Below are positions 35,967-44,091 of a stretch of DNA of 64,000 nucleotides, in pieces. Numbering within the stretch: the first letter of the stretch is position 1; every line of letters begins with the position of its first letter. The notes beneath the pieces are model-generated. The model was given only the letters and a program-made list of their open reading frames with translations. It made no database searches and had not been told where the DNA came from. Source of the DNA: Bradyrhizobium guangdongense (GTDB lineage Bacteria > Pseudomonadota > Alphaproteobacteria > Rhizobiales > Xanthobacteraceae); the NCBI RefSeq assembly GCF_004114975.1, contig NZ_CP030051.1:5642001-5706000 (forward strand), read 5' to 3'. The translations under genes and the position numbers were made by a program.

Positions 35967-36283
35967 TGGCTGCGCTCATCAACGTTCCGGCGAAAGCCAA
36001 GCGCGGCGACATCATCGAAATCCGCACGCTGACCTCGCACATCATGGAAACCGGTTTCCGCCACACCATGGACGGCGCCTTGGTGCCGCGTGACATCATC
36101 ACGAGCTTCACATGCCGCTACAACGGCATCGAGATCTTTCGCGCCGATCTGTTTCCGGCCATCGCGGCCAATCCTTATTTGTCGTTCTTTACGGTCGCCA
36201 AAGAGAGCGGCAAGTTCGAGTTCGAATGGATCGGCGATAACGGCTATTCGTCCACCGCATCGGCATCGATCACTGTCGAATGA
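35966..36283 (+). CDS. soxZ: SoxZ, partner of SoxY
   Basis: A 105-residue periplasmic protein exported with SoxY; it has no signal of its own. ALINVPAKAKRGDIIEIRTL, HIMETGFRH and the C-terminal FEFEWIGDNGYSSTASASI are SoxZ hallmarks. It forms the SoxYZ heterodimer that carries sulfur intermediates between Sox enzymes. The ATG overlaps the soxY stop by one base (TGATG), and its own stop overlaps soxA by four (ATGA). Translation of the three is therefore coupled. It shows no unusual features. Confidence 0.93.
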   Translation: MAALINVPAKAKRGDIIEIRTLTSHIMETGFRHTMDGALVPRDIITSFTCRYNGIEIFRADLFPAIAANPYLSFFTVAKESGKFEFEWIGDNGYSSTASASITVE

Positions 36284-37059
36284 TATTCCGGCGCGCGATA
36301 GCAGTGGCGGCACTTCTTGCCACGGCCCCGGCCCTCCTTGCAGGAGAAATCCCGCCTGATGCACGTCGCTCCGGCTATTCCTTCATGGGGCCTGACACCC
36401 GCGCCATGCAGGATGACGACACGTCCAATCCGGGCATGCTGTTCGTGCTCGACGGCGAAGCACTGTGGACGAAGAAGGAAGGCAGCGCAGACAAGGCCTG
36501 CGCGGATTGTCACGGCGATGCAAAGAGCAGCATGAAAGGGATCGCGGCACGTTACCCCGCCTTCGACAGGGCATTGGGCCGTCCCGTTACGCTTGACCAG
36601 CGCATCAATCTCTGTCGCGCCAATCATCAACACGCCCCGCCGCTGCCTTTTGAGAGCCACGACATCCTCGCGCTGTCCGCATTCGTCGCCCACCAATCGC
36701 GCGGCATCGCGATCACCGCAGGGGACCCCCCGGAGGCAAAACCTTTTGTCGAACAGGGCCGCCATCTCTTCATGGAGCGTGAAGGTCAGCTCAACCTGGC
36801 CTGCGCAAATTGTCACGACGACAACTTCGACAGGCATCTCGCGGGCTCGCCGATCACGCAAGGGCAACCGACCGGCTATCCGATCTATCGGCTGGAATGG
36901 CAGACTCTGGGATCGCTGGAGCGGCGCCTGCGAAGCTGCATGAGCGGTGTTCGCGCCCAGGCCTATGATTATGGCGCGCCCGAACTGGTTGCGCTCGAGC
37001 TCTATCTGATGTCGCGGGCCCGCGGAATGCCGATGGAAACGCCGGCAGTGCGACCGTAG
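36280..37059 (+). CDS. soxA: Diheme cytochrome c SoxA
   Basis: A 259-residue periplasmic protein with a signal peptide (FRRAIAVAALLATAPALLA). It has two heme motifs, CADCH at 74-78 and CANCH at 175-179. RLRSCMSGVRAQAY contains Cys220, matching the active-site Cys that carries the persulfide ligand of the second heme. With SoxX it attaches thiosulfate to SoxY. It is the last gene of the overlapping X-Y-Z-A set. No soxB follows; a sugar-type ABC operon begins 75 bases later. Confidence 0.92.
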   Translation: MIFRRAIAVAALLATAPALLAGEIPPDARRSGYSFMGPDTRAMQDDDTSNPGMLFVLDGEALWTKKEGSADKACADCHGDAKSSMKGIAARYPAFDRALGRPVTLDQRINLCRANHQHAPPLPFESHDILALSAFVAHQSRGIAITAGDPPEAKPFVEQGRHLFMEREGQLNLACANCHDDNFDRHLAGSPITQGQPTGYPIYRLEWQTLGSLERRLRSCMSGVRAQAYDYGAPELVALELYLMSRARGMPMETPAVRP

Positions 37060-37134
37060 CGGCCAAATTAGGGCTAGGCAGGCGCGGAACGGCCGCTAGT
37101 ATCCCCCCAAAACGAGTCACAGGGAGGGACTGAA

Positions 37135-38460
37135 GTGGCTGACCACAAAATCTCGCGCCGTACGCTTTTGACGGGCACTGCGGCGGCTGGCGCGCTCAGC
37201 TTGACAGGATTGCCGGCGCGCGCCGAGGTGAACTGGAAGAAGTATGCCGGGACCAAGCTGGAGGTGATCCTCGCCAAGGGACCACGCGGCGACAATCTGC
37301 AAAAATACGTCAAGGAGTTCACCGAGCTCACCGGCATCCAGGTCGAATCCGAGCAGATCCCCGAGCAGCAGCAGCGGCAGAAATGCGTGATCGAGCTGAC
37401 CTCAGGACGACCGAGCTTCGATGTCGTCCATCTCAGCTATCACGTGCAGAAGCGGCAATTCGAGAAGGCCGGCTGGCTCGCCGACTTGACGCCCTACATG
37501 AAGGATCCGACGCTGACCGCGCCTGATCTTGTCGAGAGCGATTTCTCGGCCGCCGGCCTGCAATACGCCAAGAACGACAAGGGCCAGATGCTGTCGCTAC
37601 CCTGGTCGGTCGACTATTTCATCCTCTACTACAACAAGGAGCTGTTCCAGAAGAAGGGAGTCGCGGTCCCGAAGACGCTTGATGAAATGGTCGCCGCTGC
37701 CGAAAAGCTCACCGATCCGAAGGAAGGCACCTTTGGCTTCGTCGGGCGCGGCTTGCGCAATGCCAACATGACATTGTGGACCAACTTCTTCCTCGACTAT
37801 GGCGGCGAATTCCTCGATGCCAAGGGCAACATCCTGACCGACGGCCCCGAAGCGATCGCTGCCACCAAGCTCTATCAGACGCTGTTGACGAAAGTCGCCC
37901 CGCCCGGCGTCGCCGGCTTCAACTGGATGGAATCCATGGCCTCGTTCACGCAAGGACGCTCGGCGATGTGGATCGACGGCGTCGGCTGGGCGCCGCCGCT
38001 GGAGGATCCCGCCGCGTCGCGCGTGGTCGGCAAGGTCGGCTACACCGTCGTCCCCGCCGGACCAAAGGGACAATATTCGGCTACCTACGGTGATGGCGTC
38101 GGCATTCCAGCCGCTAGCAAGAACAAGGAAGCCGCCTACCTGCTGTGCCAGTGGATGGTCTCGAAGCAGCAAGGCGCCCGGCTGTTGCAGGCCGGCGGCG
38201 GCGTGCCGTTCCGCAACTCGATCCTGAACGATCCCGAAATCCAGAAGGGCGTGAAGATGCCCAAGGAATGGCTGCAATCGGTGATCGACTCCGCCAAGAT
38301 CAGCAAGCTCGGCCTTCCCGTCGTGATCCCGGTCGCGGAATTCCGCGACATCGTCGGCGCGGCGCTCACCGCGACATTGTCGGGCGCCGATCCCGCCACC
38401 GAGTTGAAGAAGGCCAACGACCAATACCGGCCGATCCTGGAGCGTAGCGAAAAGGCGTGA
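37135..38460 (+). CDS. ABC importer substrate-binding protein, sugar type
   Basis: A 441-residue family 1 extracellular solute-binding protein with a twin-arginine signal (ISRRTLLTGTAAAGALSLTG). Other landmarks are QQQRQKCVIELTSG, LPWSVDYFILYYNKELFQK and FTQGRSAMWIDGVGW. Family members bind sugars, glycerol phosphates or polyols. The start is GTG at 37135 with GGGAGG upstream. Its stop overlaps the first permease gene by four bases. Tat export of a binding protein is less common than Sec export. No ATPase gene accompanies the operon. Confidence 0.9.
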   Translation: MADHKISRRTLLTGTAAAGALSLTGLPARAEVNWKKYAGTKLEVILAKGPRGDNLQKYVKEFTELTGIQVESEQIPEQQQRQKCVIELTSGRPSFDVVHLSYHVQKRQFEKAGWLADLTPYMKDPTLTAPDLVESDFSAAGLQYAKNDKGQMLSLPWSVDYFILYYNKELFQKKGVAVPKTLDEMVAAAEKLTDPKEGTFGFVGRGLRNANMTLWTNFFLDYGGEFLDAKGNILTDGPEAIAATKLYQTLLTKVAPPGVAGFNWMESMASFTQGRSAMWIDGVGWAPPLEDPAASRVVGKVGYTVVPAGPKGQYSATYGDGVGIPAASKNKEAAYLLCQWMVSKQQGARLLQAGGGVPFRNSILNDPEIQKGVKMPKEWLQSVIDSAKISKLGLPVVIPVAEFRDIVGAALTATLSGADPATELKKANDQYRPILERSEKA

Positions 38461-39395
38461 GTGCGTTGACACAGGCGACTCCGGGCGCGGTAGAGTCTGG
38501 TGCCGCGCCGGAGAAGGAATTGCGGCCACCGTCCTATTGGCCGTTCGTGGTGCCGGCGCTGGTCGTTGTACTCGCGATCATCATCTTCCCGTGGGTCTTC
38601 ACCATCTGGATGAGCCTGAACGAGTGGAAGGTCGGCTCGCCGACCACCTTCGTCGGGTTCTCCAACTATTTGCGGCTGACCAGCGATCCCCGCTTCATCG
38701 AAGCCATCGGGCATACGCTTGCCTATACCGTGCTGTCCGTGCTGCTGCCGCTCGCGTTCGGCACGTTCGCAGCCGTGGTCTTTCACCAGAAATTCGTCGG
38801 GCGCGGCTTCCTGCGCGGCATCTTCATCATGCCGATGATGGCGACGCCTGTCGCGATCGCACTGGTCTGGACCATGATGTTCCACCCGCAGCTCGGCGTG
38901 CTGAACTACCTGCTCTCGCTGGTCGGCATTCCCGCGCAGCTCTGGGTGTTTCATCCGGCGACAGTGATCCCCTCGCTGGTGCTGGTCGAGACCTGGCAAT
39001 GGACGCCGCTGGTGATGCTGATCGTGCTGGGCGGGCTCGCCGCGATCCCGACCGAGCCCTATGAGAGCGCGCAGATCGACGGCGCCAGCCTGTGGCAAGT
39101 GTTCCGTTTCATTACCCTGCCGCTGATCATGCCGTTCCTGTTCATCGCCGGCATGATCCGCATGATCGACGCGGTCAAGAGCTTCGACATCATCTTCGCA
39201 ATCACCCAGGGCGGACCGGGCTCGGCGTCGGAGACGATCAACATCTATCTCTACAGCGTCGCCTTCACCTATTACGACCTTGGCTACGGTTCGGCGATCG
39301 CGGTGGTGTTCTTCCTCCTGATCGTCGCCCTCGCGGCCCTGATGCTCTACATGCGCCAGCGCATGCTGTGGAGCGAGATGGCGAGCGACGCATGA
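38457..39395 (+). CDS. ABC importer permease 1, sugar type
   Basis: A 312-residue inner-membrane protein with six hydrophobic segments. The EAA loop reads YESAQIDGASLWQVFRFITL and contacts the ATPase. It is the MalF/UgpA-like partner. The start is GTG overlapping the binding-protein stop (GTGA). About 30 residues before the first helix are hydrophilic. The distal gene overlaps it by four bases. Confidence 0.92.
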   Translation: MSALTQATPGAVESGAAPEKELRPPSYWPFVVPALVVVLAIIIFPWVFTIWMSLNEWKVGSPTTFVGFSNYLRLTSDPRFIEAIGHTLAYTVLSVLLPLAFGTFAAVVFHQKFVGRGFLRGIFIMPMMATPVAIALVWTMMFHPQLGVLNYLLSLVGIPAQLWVFHPATVIPSLVLVETWQWTPLVMLIVLGGLAAIPTEPYESAQIDGASLWQVFRFITLPLIMPFLFIAGMIRMIDAVKSFDIIFAITQGGPGSASETINIYLYSVAFTYYDLGYGSAIAVVFFLLIVALAALMLYMRQRMLWSEMASDA

Positions 39396-40216
39396 CGGTA
39401 AAGCAAATCATCAGCAAGATGAGCCTGTGGTTAGCGGTGCTCGTCATCGTATCGCCGGCCATCCTGTTCTTCCTCTGGATGCTGTCGCTGTCGCTCAAGT
39501 TCGAGGTCGACAACGCCGCCTACCCGCCGGTGTTCATTCCCGAGCATGTCGCCTGGAAGAACTATGCCGACGTGCTCGCCTCCAACCGCTTCGTGACCTA
39601 TTTCTTCAACAGCCTGATCGTCACCGGGGGCGCGACTGCGCTTGCGCTGATGGTCGGCGTTCCCGCCGGCTACGGCATCGCACGCATGGCCGCGCACAAA
39701 TCCGCGATCGTGATCCTGATCGCCCGTATCACGCCCGGCCTGTCCTATTTGATCCCGCTGTTCCTGCTGTTCCAGTGGCTCGGCCTGCTCGGCACGCTGG
39801 TGCCGCAGATCATCATCCATCTCGTGGTGACGGTGCCGATCGTGATCTGGATCATGATCGGCTATTTCGAGACGACGCCGTTGGAACTGGAAGAAGCCGC
39901 CCTCATCGACGGTGCAGGCCGCTGGCAGGTGTTCCGGCACGTCGCGCTGCCGATCGCCAAGCCCGGCATCGCGGTCGCGTTCATCCTGTCCGTAATCTTC
40001 TCCTGGAACAATTTTGTGTTCGGCATCGTGCTGGCGGGACGGGAGACCCGCACCCTGCCGGTCGCCGTCTACAACATGATCTCGTTCGACCAGCTGAGCT
40101 GGGGCCCGCTCGCCGCGGCCGCACTGATCGTCACCCTCCCGGTGCTGCTGCTGACGGTGTTCGCGCAGCGGCAGATCGTGGCCGGGCTCACGGCGGGGGC
40201 CGTCAAGGGCGGGTAG
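39392..40216 (+). CDS. ABC importer permease 2, sugar type
   Basis: A 274-residue MalG/UgpE-like permease with six membrane segments and the EAA loop ELEEAALIDGAGRWQVFRHV. The ATG overlaps the preceding stop (ATGA). It forms the heteromeric channel with permease 1. A strong terminator follows at 40231, so the operon ends without an ATPase gene. A shared MsmK/UgpC-type ATPase encoded elsewhere is the likely energiser. Confidence 0.92.
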   Translation: MTVKQIISKMSLWLAVLVIVSPAILFFLWMLSLSLKFEVDNAAYPPVFIPEHVAWKNYADVLASNRFVTYFFNSLIVTGGATALALMVGVPAGYGIARMAAHKSAIVILIARITPGLSYLIPLFLLFQWLGLLGTLVPQIIIHLVVTVPIVIWIMIGYFETTPLELEEAALIDGAGRWQVFRHVALPIAKPGIAVAFILSVIFSWNNFVFGIVLAGRETRTLPVAVYNMISFDQLSWGPLAAAALIVTLPVLLLTVFAQRQIVAGLTAGAVKGG

Positions 40217-40230
40217 TCACACCTGAAATT

Positions 40231-40266
40231 GAAATGGCCGGGCCACGCAAGGAAACCGGCCATTTC
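40231..40266. terminator. Bidirectional terminator
   Basis: GAAATGGCCGG (40231-40241) and CCGGCCATTTC (40256-40266) form an 11-bp perfect stem between the convergent ABC permease and NCS2 permease genes. The outer A/T pairs supply short T-runs in both directions. Confidence 0.8.
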
Positions 40267-40277
40267 TCGAAATTGGC

Positions 40278-41930
40278 CTACTCCGCCGGCGCGGCGTGCA
40301 TCTCCGGATGCGCGGCATAATGCTCGGTGGCGCCGAGCTTGCTCGCCGCGAACAGGCCGGCGGCCATCACGGCATAGGCGAACGCCACCGCGGGTGTCAC
40401 GCCAAAGCCGCCGCCGAGGCCGACAGCTTCGCCGTGCATGAAACCGAAGTAAGTCAGCACGGCACCGACCAGTGCGAAGGCCGACGCCTTTTCGAAATCG
40501 CGCTCGATGATGAAGACACCGATCGCCCCCAGAATGAGACCGCCGAGGATGGAGCCGCCGCCCATCACCTCGAGGCCGTGATAGAACACGCCCTGCTGGG
40601 GCAGCGCGGCGATCGCAGCAGCCTTGACGGCGTCGACCTTGTCGGCGGCGAGGCCTCCGACACTGGTCGCGGCCATCATGGTCGAGCCAAGCATGGTGTC
40701 GATCTGGAGCTTGGCCCAGGCGGCGAGGTGCGGCGTCAGCGCCAGCACGATCGCGGGCGCGTGCTTGACCGGCGTTGTCTGGAACGCCTGCGCGCCGATC
40801 AGCATGCCGATGTAGAGCAGGATCGGCGAAATCGCGACGACAGGCACCAAGGCCAGCAGCACCGAGATGATGCCGAACCAAGCCAGCACCACCACCATGA
40901 TCCCGGTCGCGGCCGAATAGCCGATGCGTCCTCCCATCGCCTTCCAGCCGGGATGGCCGATATAGACGGCGTTGATGAAGGGATTGCCCATCATGCAGCC
41001 GATCAGGCTGACGACGCCATCGGCGGTGAGCACGCGCGTGGTCGGATATTCGTCGCCGGCCGCCTCCGCGCTCTCGACGTTGTCCATGGCCTCGACCAGA
41101 TCATAGATGCCGAACGGAATGGCGGTGACGAGGATAACACCGAGGAATTCGAAGCCCGAGAAGACGTAGCCGACAGCGGGAAGCGGCACCGAGAAGCCGA
41201 AATTGGCGAAGGCTGCGCCGACACCCGCGACGCTCAACCCGCCGAGACCAAGCCCGAACAGGTTCGAGCCCCAGGCGATGATCATGCCCGCTGCGATGGC
41301 GACGAGACCTGCGGGAATGCCCTTCGGATACTTTACGCCGCCGAACCAGCTCACCAGGATGATGGCGAAGCAGACGAGGCCAATCTGCGGCGTCATGTAC
41401 ATCTCGAGCGCCGGCCGCATCGAGATGAAGGTGACGGAGACGCCGGCAAGCGTGCCAAGCAGCGCCGCGCGCGGCGTGATCTTGCGGATGAACGGCGCGA
41501 TGAAGCCGCCGATCATCAGGATGAAGCTCTGGAAGAACACCCAGACGAGGCCGGCCGACCACCCCTTCAGCGGATCGCCGGTCTTGAGCGTGATCGGCAG
41601 CATGATCACGAAGGTGACGATGAACATGTGCGGCACGCTGACGCCAGACGGCAGCGCGCAGACGTCGCTGCGGCCGGTCTTCTGCGCGAGGCGATAGGCG
41701 AGGTAAGCGTAGTAGAAGGTGGAAAGGCACATCATCAGCCCCAGCGCGGGCAGGATGCGGCCGAACACGAGGCTGTCAGGCATCTTCAGGACGAAGCGCA
41801 GCAGGCCCGTGAGCACCAGCATGTTGACGAGGATGTTGGTGCCGAAGCCGAAAAACGCGTTCCAGTCGCCCGATGTCCATAACGCCGGCTGAAAAGCGGA
41901 CTTGCCGGCCGTCCCCGTCGATGTGCTCAT
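40278..41930 (-). CDS. NCS2-like nucleobase permease
   Basis: A 550-residue inner-membrane protein with about twelve to fourteen hydrophobic segments. NPFINAVYIGHPGWKAMGGRIGYS resembles the substrate-site region of the NCS2/AzgA group, and TAIPFGIYDLVEAMDNVESAEA the conserved loop before it. It should import a purine, pyrimidine or structurally related ring compound by proton symport. GGGG precedes the ATG at 41930. It begins ten bases after the biuret-hydrolase-like gene, so the two form an operon. The shared substrate may be a ring nitrogen compound whose degradation ends in biuret or a similar amide. Confidence 0.82.
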   Translation of the reverse strand: MSTSTGTAGKSAFQPALWTSGDWNAFFGFGTNILVNMLVLTGLLRFVLKMPDSLVFGRILPALGLMMCLSTFYYAYLAYRLAQKTGRSDVCALPSGVSVPHMFIVTFVIMLPITLKTGDPLKGWSAGLVWVFFQSFILMIGGFIAPFIRKITPRAALLGTLAGVSVTFISMRPALEMYMTPQIGLVCFAIILVSWFGGVKYPKGIPAGLVAIAAGMIIAWGSNLFGLGLGGLSVAGVGAAFANFGFSVPLPAVGYVFSGFEFLGVILVTAIPFGIYDLVEAMDNVESAEAAGDEYPTTRVLTADGVVSLIGCMMGNPFINAVYIGHPGWKAMGGRIGYSAATGIMVVVLAWFGIISVLLALVPVVAISPILLYIGMLIGAQAFQTTPVKHAPAIVLALTPHLAAWAKLQIDTMLGSTMMAATSVGGLAADKVDAVKAAAIAALPQQGVFYHGLEVMGGGSILGGLILGAIGVFIIERDFEKASAFALVGAVLTYFGFMHGEAVGLGGGFGVTPAVAFAYAVMAAGLFAASKLGATEHYAAHPEMHAAPAE

Positions 41931-41940
41931 GATAACGCCC

Positions 41941-42639
41941 CTATGTGATCGAAACTTTCATCGCCTCCAGAACTGCGGCGGAGTCTGCGACCCAGCCGAA
42001 GATGCCGCCCTGGGCCTTGATCATCTTCAGGCCCATCTCGTGAAACTCGGGGAAATAGGATGCGCAACCGTCCGAGACGACGACGCAGCGATAGCCGCGA
42101 TCATTCGCCTCGCGCACGGTGGTGTTCACGCACACTTCGGTGGTGACGCCGCACACCAGCAGGTTTTCGATGCCGTAATTCCCGAGCACTTCCGCAAGTT
42201 CGGTGGCGTAGAACGCGCCCTTGCCGGGCTTGTCGATCACGACCTCGCTGTCGAGCGGATAGAGCTCGGGGATGATGTCGTGGCCGGCTTCGCCGCGGAT
42301 CAGAATGCGCCCCATCGGGCCGGGATCGCCAATGCGCAACGACGGCGCGCCGCGCTCGACTTTTGCAGGCGGCGCATCGGAAAGATCGGGCAGATGGCCC
42401 TCGCGGGTGTGGATCACCAGCATGCCGGTGTCGCGTGCCGCCTTAAGCACCGCGCCGATCGGCTTCACTGCGCGCGCAAGCTGGCTGACATCGTTGCCGA
42501 GGGTCTCGCCGAAGCCGCCGGGCTCCATGAAGTCGCGCTGCATATCGATGATGAGGAGCGCGGTAGCGGCCCAGTCGAGCTTGATCGGCTCGGGCTCGGC
42601 ATTGATGACGCCCAGTGTCGGCTTGGCTGAGTTCAACAT
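41941..42639 (-). CDS. Isochorismatase-fold amidohydrolase, biuret hydrolase-like
   Basis: A 232-residue cysteine hydrolase with the triad Asp32 ([10 protein letters not shown]), Lys137 ([11 protein letters not shown]) and Cys170 ([20 protein letters not shown]). The stretches [10 protein letters not shown] and [16 protein letters not shown] match my memory of rhizobial biuret hydrolase (BiuH), which turns biuret into allophanate and ammonia. Related ureidomalonate or peroxyureidoacrylate hydrolases are alternatives. AGGGG precedes the ATG at 42639. It is first in an operon with the NCS2 permease, and a GntR-type palindrome lies upstream at 42691. Confidence 0.85.
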   Translation of the reverse strand: MLNSAKPTLGVINAEPEPIKLDWAATALLIIDMQRDFMEPGGFGETLGNDVSQLARAVKPIGAVLKAARDTGMLVIHTREGHLPDLSDAPPAKVERGAPSLRIGDPGPMGRILIRGEAGHDIIPELYPLDSEVVIDKPGKGAFYATELAEVLGNYGIENLLVCGVTTEVCVNTTVREANDRGYRCVVVSDGCASYFPEFHEMGLKMIKAQGGIFGWVADSAAVLEAMKVSIT

Positions 42640-42690
42640 GACGCCCCTCGCGAGAACTCTCTTTGCCAGGAGTTCTGCAAGCGGCGTGCC

Positions 42691-42702
42691 ATTGTGTACA
42701 AT
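42691..42702 (-). promoter_or_regulatory. GntR-type palindrome before the hydrolase-permease operon
   Basis: ATTGT and ACAAT flank GT, close to the TTGTATACAA sites bound by GntR/FadR-subfamily repressors. It lies 52-63 bases ahead of the ATG at 42639, a good place for an operator. No regulator gene is adjacent, so the cognate factor is unknown. Confidence 0.45.
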
Positions 42703-42843
42703 CGCGGAGCCGAACAGGCCGCGGTGAAATTTGCTGTTTGGTCAGAAGTTTACGCTAGCAATCGGCACCTGCTTATTCAATGTGCGACCGCTTTGCGACA
42801 TGCATCTGCTTAAAGGATGAGCGGCGGTCGCGCACTCTCCACC

Positions 42844-42943
42844 CGTCATTCCGGCGCGCGACGAAGTCGCGAGCCCGGAATCCATACTCCCGATCGTGGT
42901 TATGGATTCCGGGCTCGACGCTTCGCGTCGCCCCGGAATGACG
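42844..42943. repeat. Palindromic repeat, CGTCATTCCGG type
   Basis: The 334-base gap 42640-42973 holds the hydrolase promoter region and this element. It starts CGTCATTCCGGCGCGCGACG and ends CGCCCCGGAATGACG. Inner arms GAGCCCGGAATCCATA and TATGGATTCCGGGCTCG are perfect inverse copies. Together they form a hairpin of about 40 bp, widespread in Bradyrhizobium. It sits just past the end of the hotdog-like gene. Confidence 0.88.
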
Positions 42944-42973
42944 AGCGGAGTAAGTGGGCGAAGCGCGTTCCCA

Positions 42974-43927
42974 CTACCGCCCGGCCCCATAGAGCCGCCC
43001 ATACTCCTCCTCATACGGAGCATAAGAGTCCTTCAGCGTCGCCATGTTGAGCAGCATCGTCGCCACCACCGCGCCCGCCTTGTCGAACACGCGCGTCTTC
43101 ACCCAGGCGCTCTCGGTGCGGCGGCTGCCTGAGAGCATTACCACTTCGCGCTCGACCTCGTACTCCTCGTCGACGAAGAGCGGCCCCTTCACCAGACGGA
43201 TCTCCTGGTCAGCAAAGAGGCCGACAGCGGGTCCCTTCGCCGGCAACGGATCGTCCTTGGAGCGGTACTGAAACAGTACGCTCAGCATCTCCATCGGGAT
43301 GATCGGCTTGCTCCAAGGATTCTCGCTGCTCGAATAATAGGGCGAGTTCTCGGTGATCACGGCGAGCTTCTGCCGCAGCGAGAAGGGATAGAGGTCACCC
43401 ATGTTTTGGTCGAACGCCATCCGCACCGTCTGTCGCTTGCTGGTGTGGGCCACCTGCACGTCGCGCAGGATCACGGGATCGGCGAGCGGCTTGAGTTCGG
43501 AGAGGCGCGTCTCGAGCGCAGTCGCGACCTGTGCATCGCCGACGGAGGCCGTGCCGCGCAGCACCTCGGTGCCGTCGCGCTTCACCATCTGGATTTGGCA
43601 CTGGCGCGTTCCGGGCAAAGGTTTTGACAGGATCGCCTGCACCTCCTCGCCCTCATAGCACACGCTGCGATAATGCGCGGAGATACAGCCGCTCTCGAAC
43701 CAGGCCTGTCCCCACAGCCGCGCGCCGAGCGGGGCGAACTGGCTGAAATGCGTCGGTCCCTCGATGGTGCCGCCCTTGAAGCCGAGCTTCTGCGCGGTGG
43801 TATCGTCGTGGATGGAGGCATGCGCGTCGTAAACCTGCGCGTGCAGCATCTGGCGCGGCTGACGCCACGGCCCGATCAGGGCCTCGATTGTCTCGACGAT
43901 CTCGGTATCGAACGCTCTTGCAGTCAT
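42974..43927 (-). CDS. Hotdog/MaoC-like protein of unknown function
   Basis: A 317-residue cytoplasmic protein. The N-terminal half has HDDTTAQKLGFKGGTIEGPT and HFSQFAPLGARLWGQ, resembling the substrate tunnel of MaoC-type hydratases (their D-x4-H pattern is not clearly kept). A second repeat-like half (about 190-310) has QNMGDLYPFSLRQKL and GLFADQEIRLVKGPLFVDEE, so it may be a double hotdog. GGAGGA precedes the ATG at 43927. It is divergent from the indolepyruvate oxidoreductase gene across 164 bases and may act in acyl-CoA or aromatic acid metabolism. The reaction is not known. Confidence 0.7.
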   Translation of the reverse strand: MTARAFDTEIVETIEALIGPWRQPRQMLHAQVYDAHASIHDDTTAQKLGFKGGTIEGPTHFSQFAPLGARLWGQAWFESGCISAHYRSVCYEGEEVQAILSKPLPGTRQCQIQMVKRDGTEVLRGTASVGDAQVATALETRLSELKPLADPVILRDVQVAHTSKRQTVRMAFDQNMGDLYPFSLRQKLAVITENSPYYSSSENPWSKPIIPMEMLSVLFQYRSKDDPLPAKGPAVGLFADQEIRLVKGPLFVDEEYEVEREVVMLSGSRRTESAWVKTRVFDKAGAVVATMLLNMATLKDSYAPYEEEYGRLYGAGR

Positions 43928-44091
43928 AGGCTCCTCCACAGGCAGCCATGACTAGCAGGCCCGCCACGGATGCGGCCAGCGATATTGACTTCGGGGCTGC
44001 ATGCTTTTGACTGGCAACATCCGCTTCGCAGATCGCCCGTCTTTCCGCGGCGCAAAATTCCCCACCGGACACGACGACAAGGACTCTTGAA

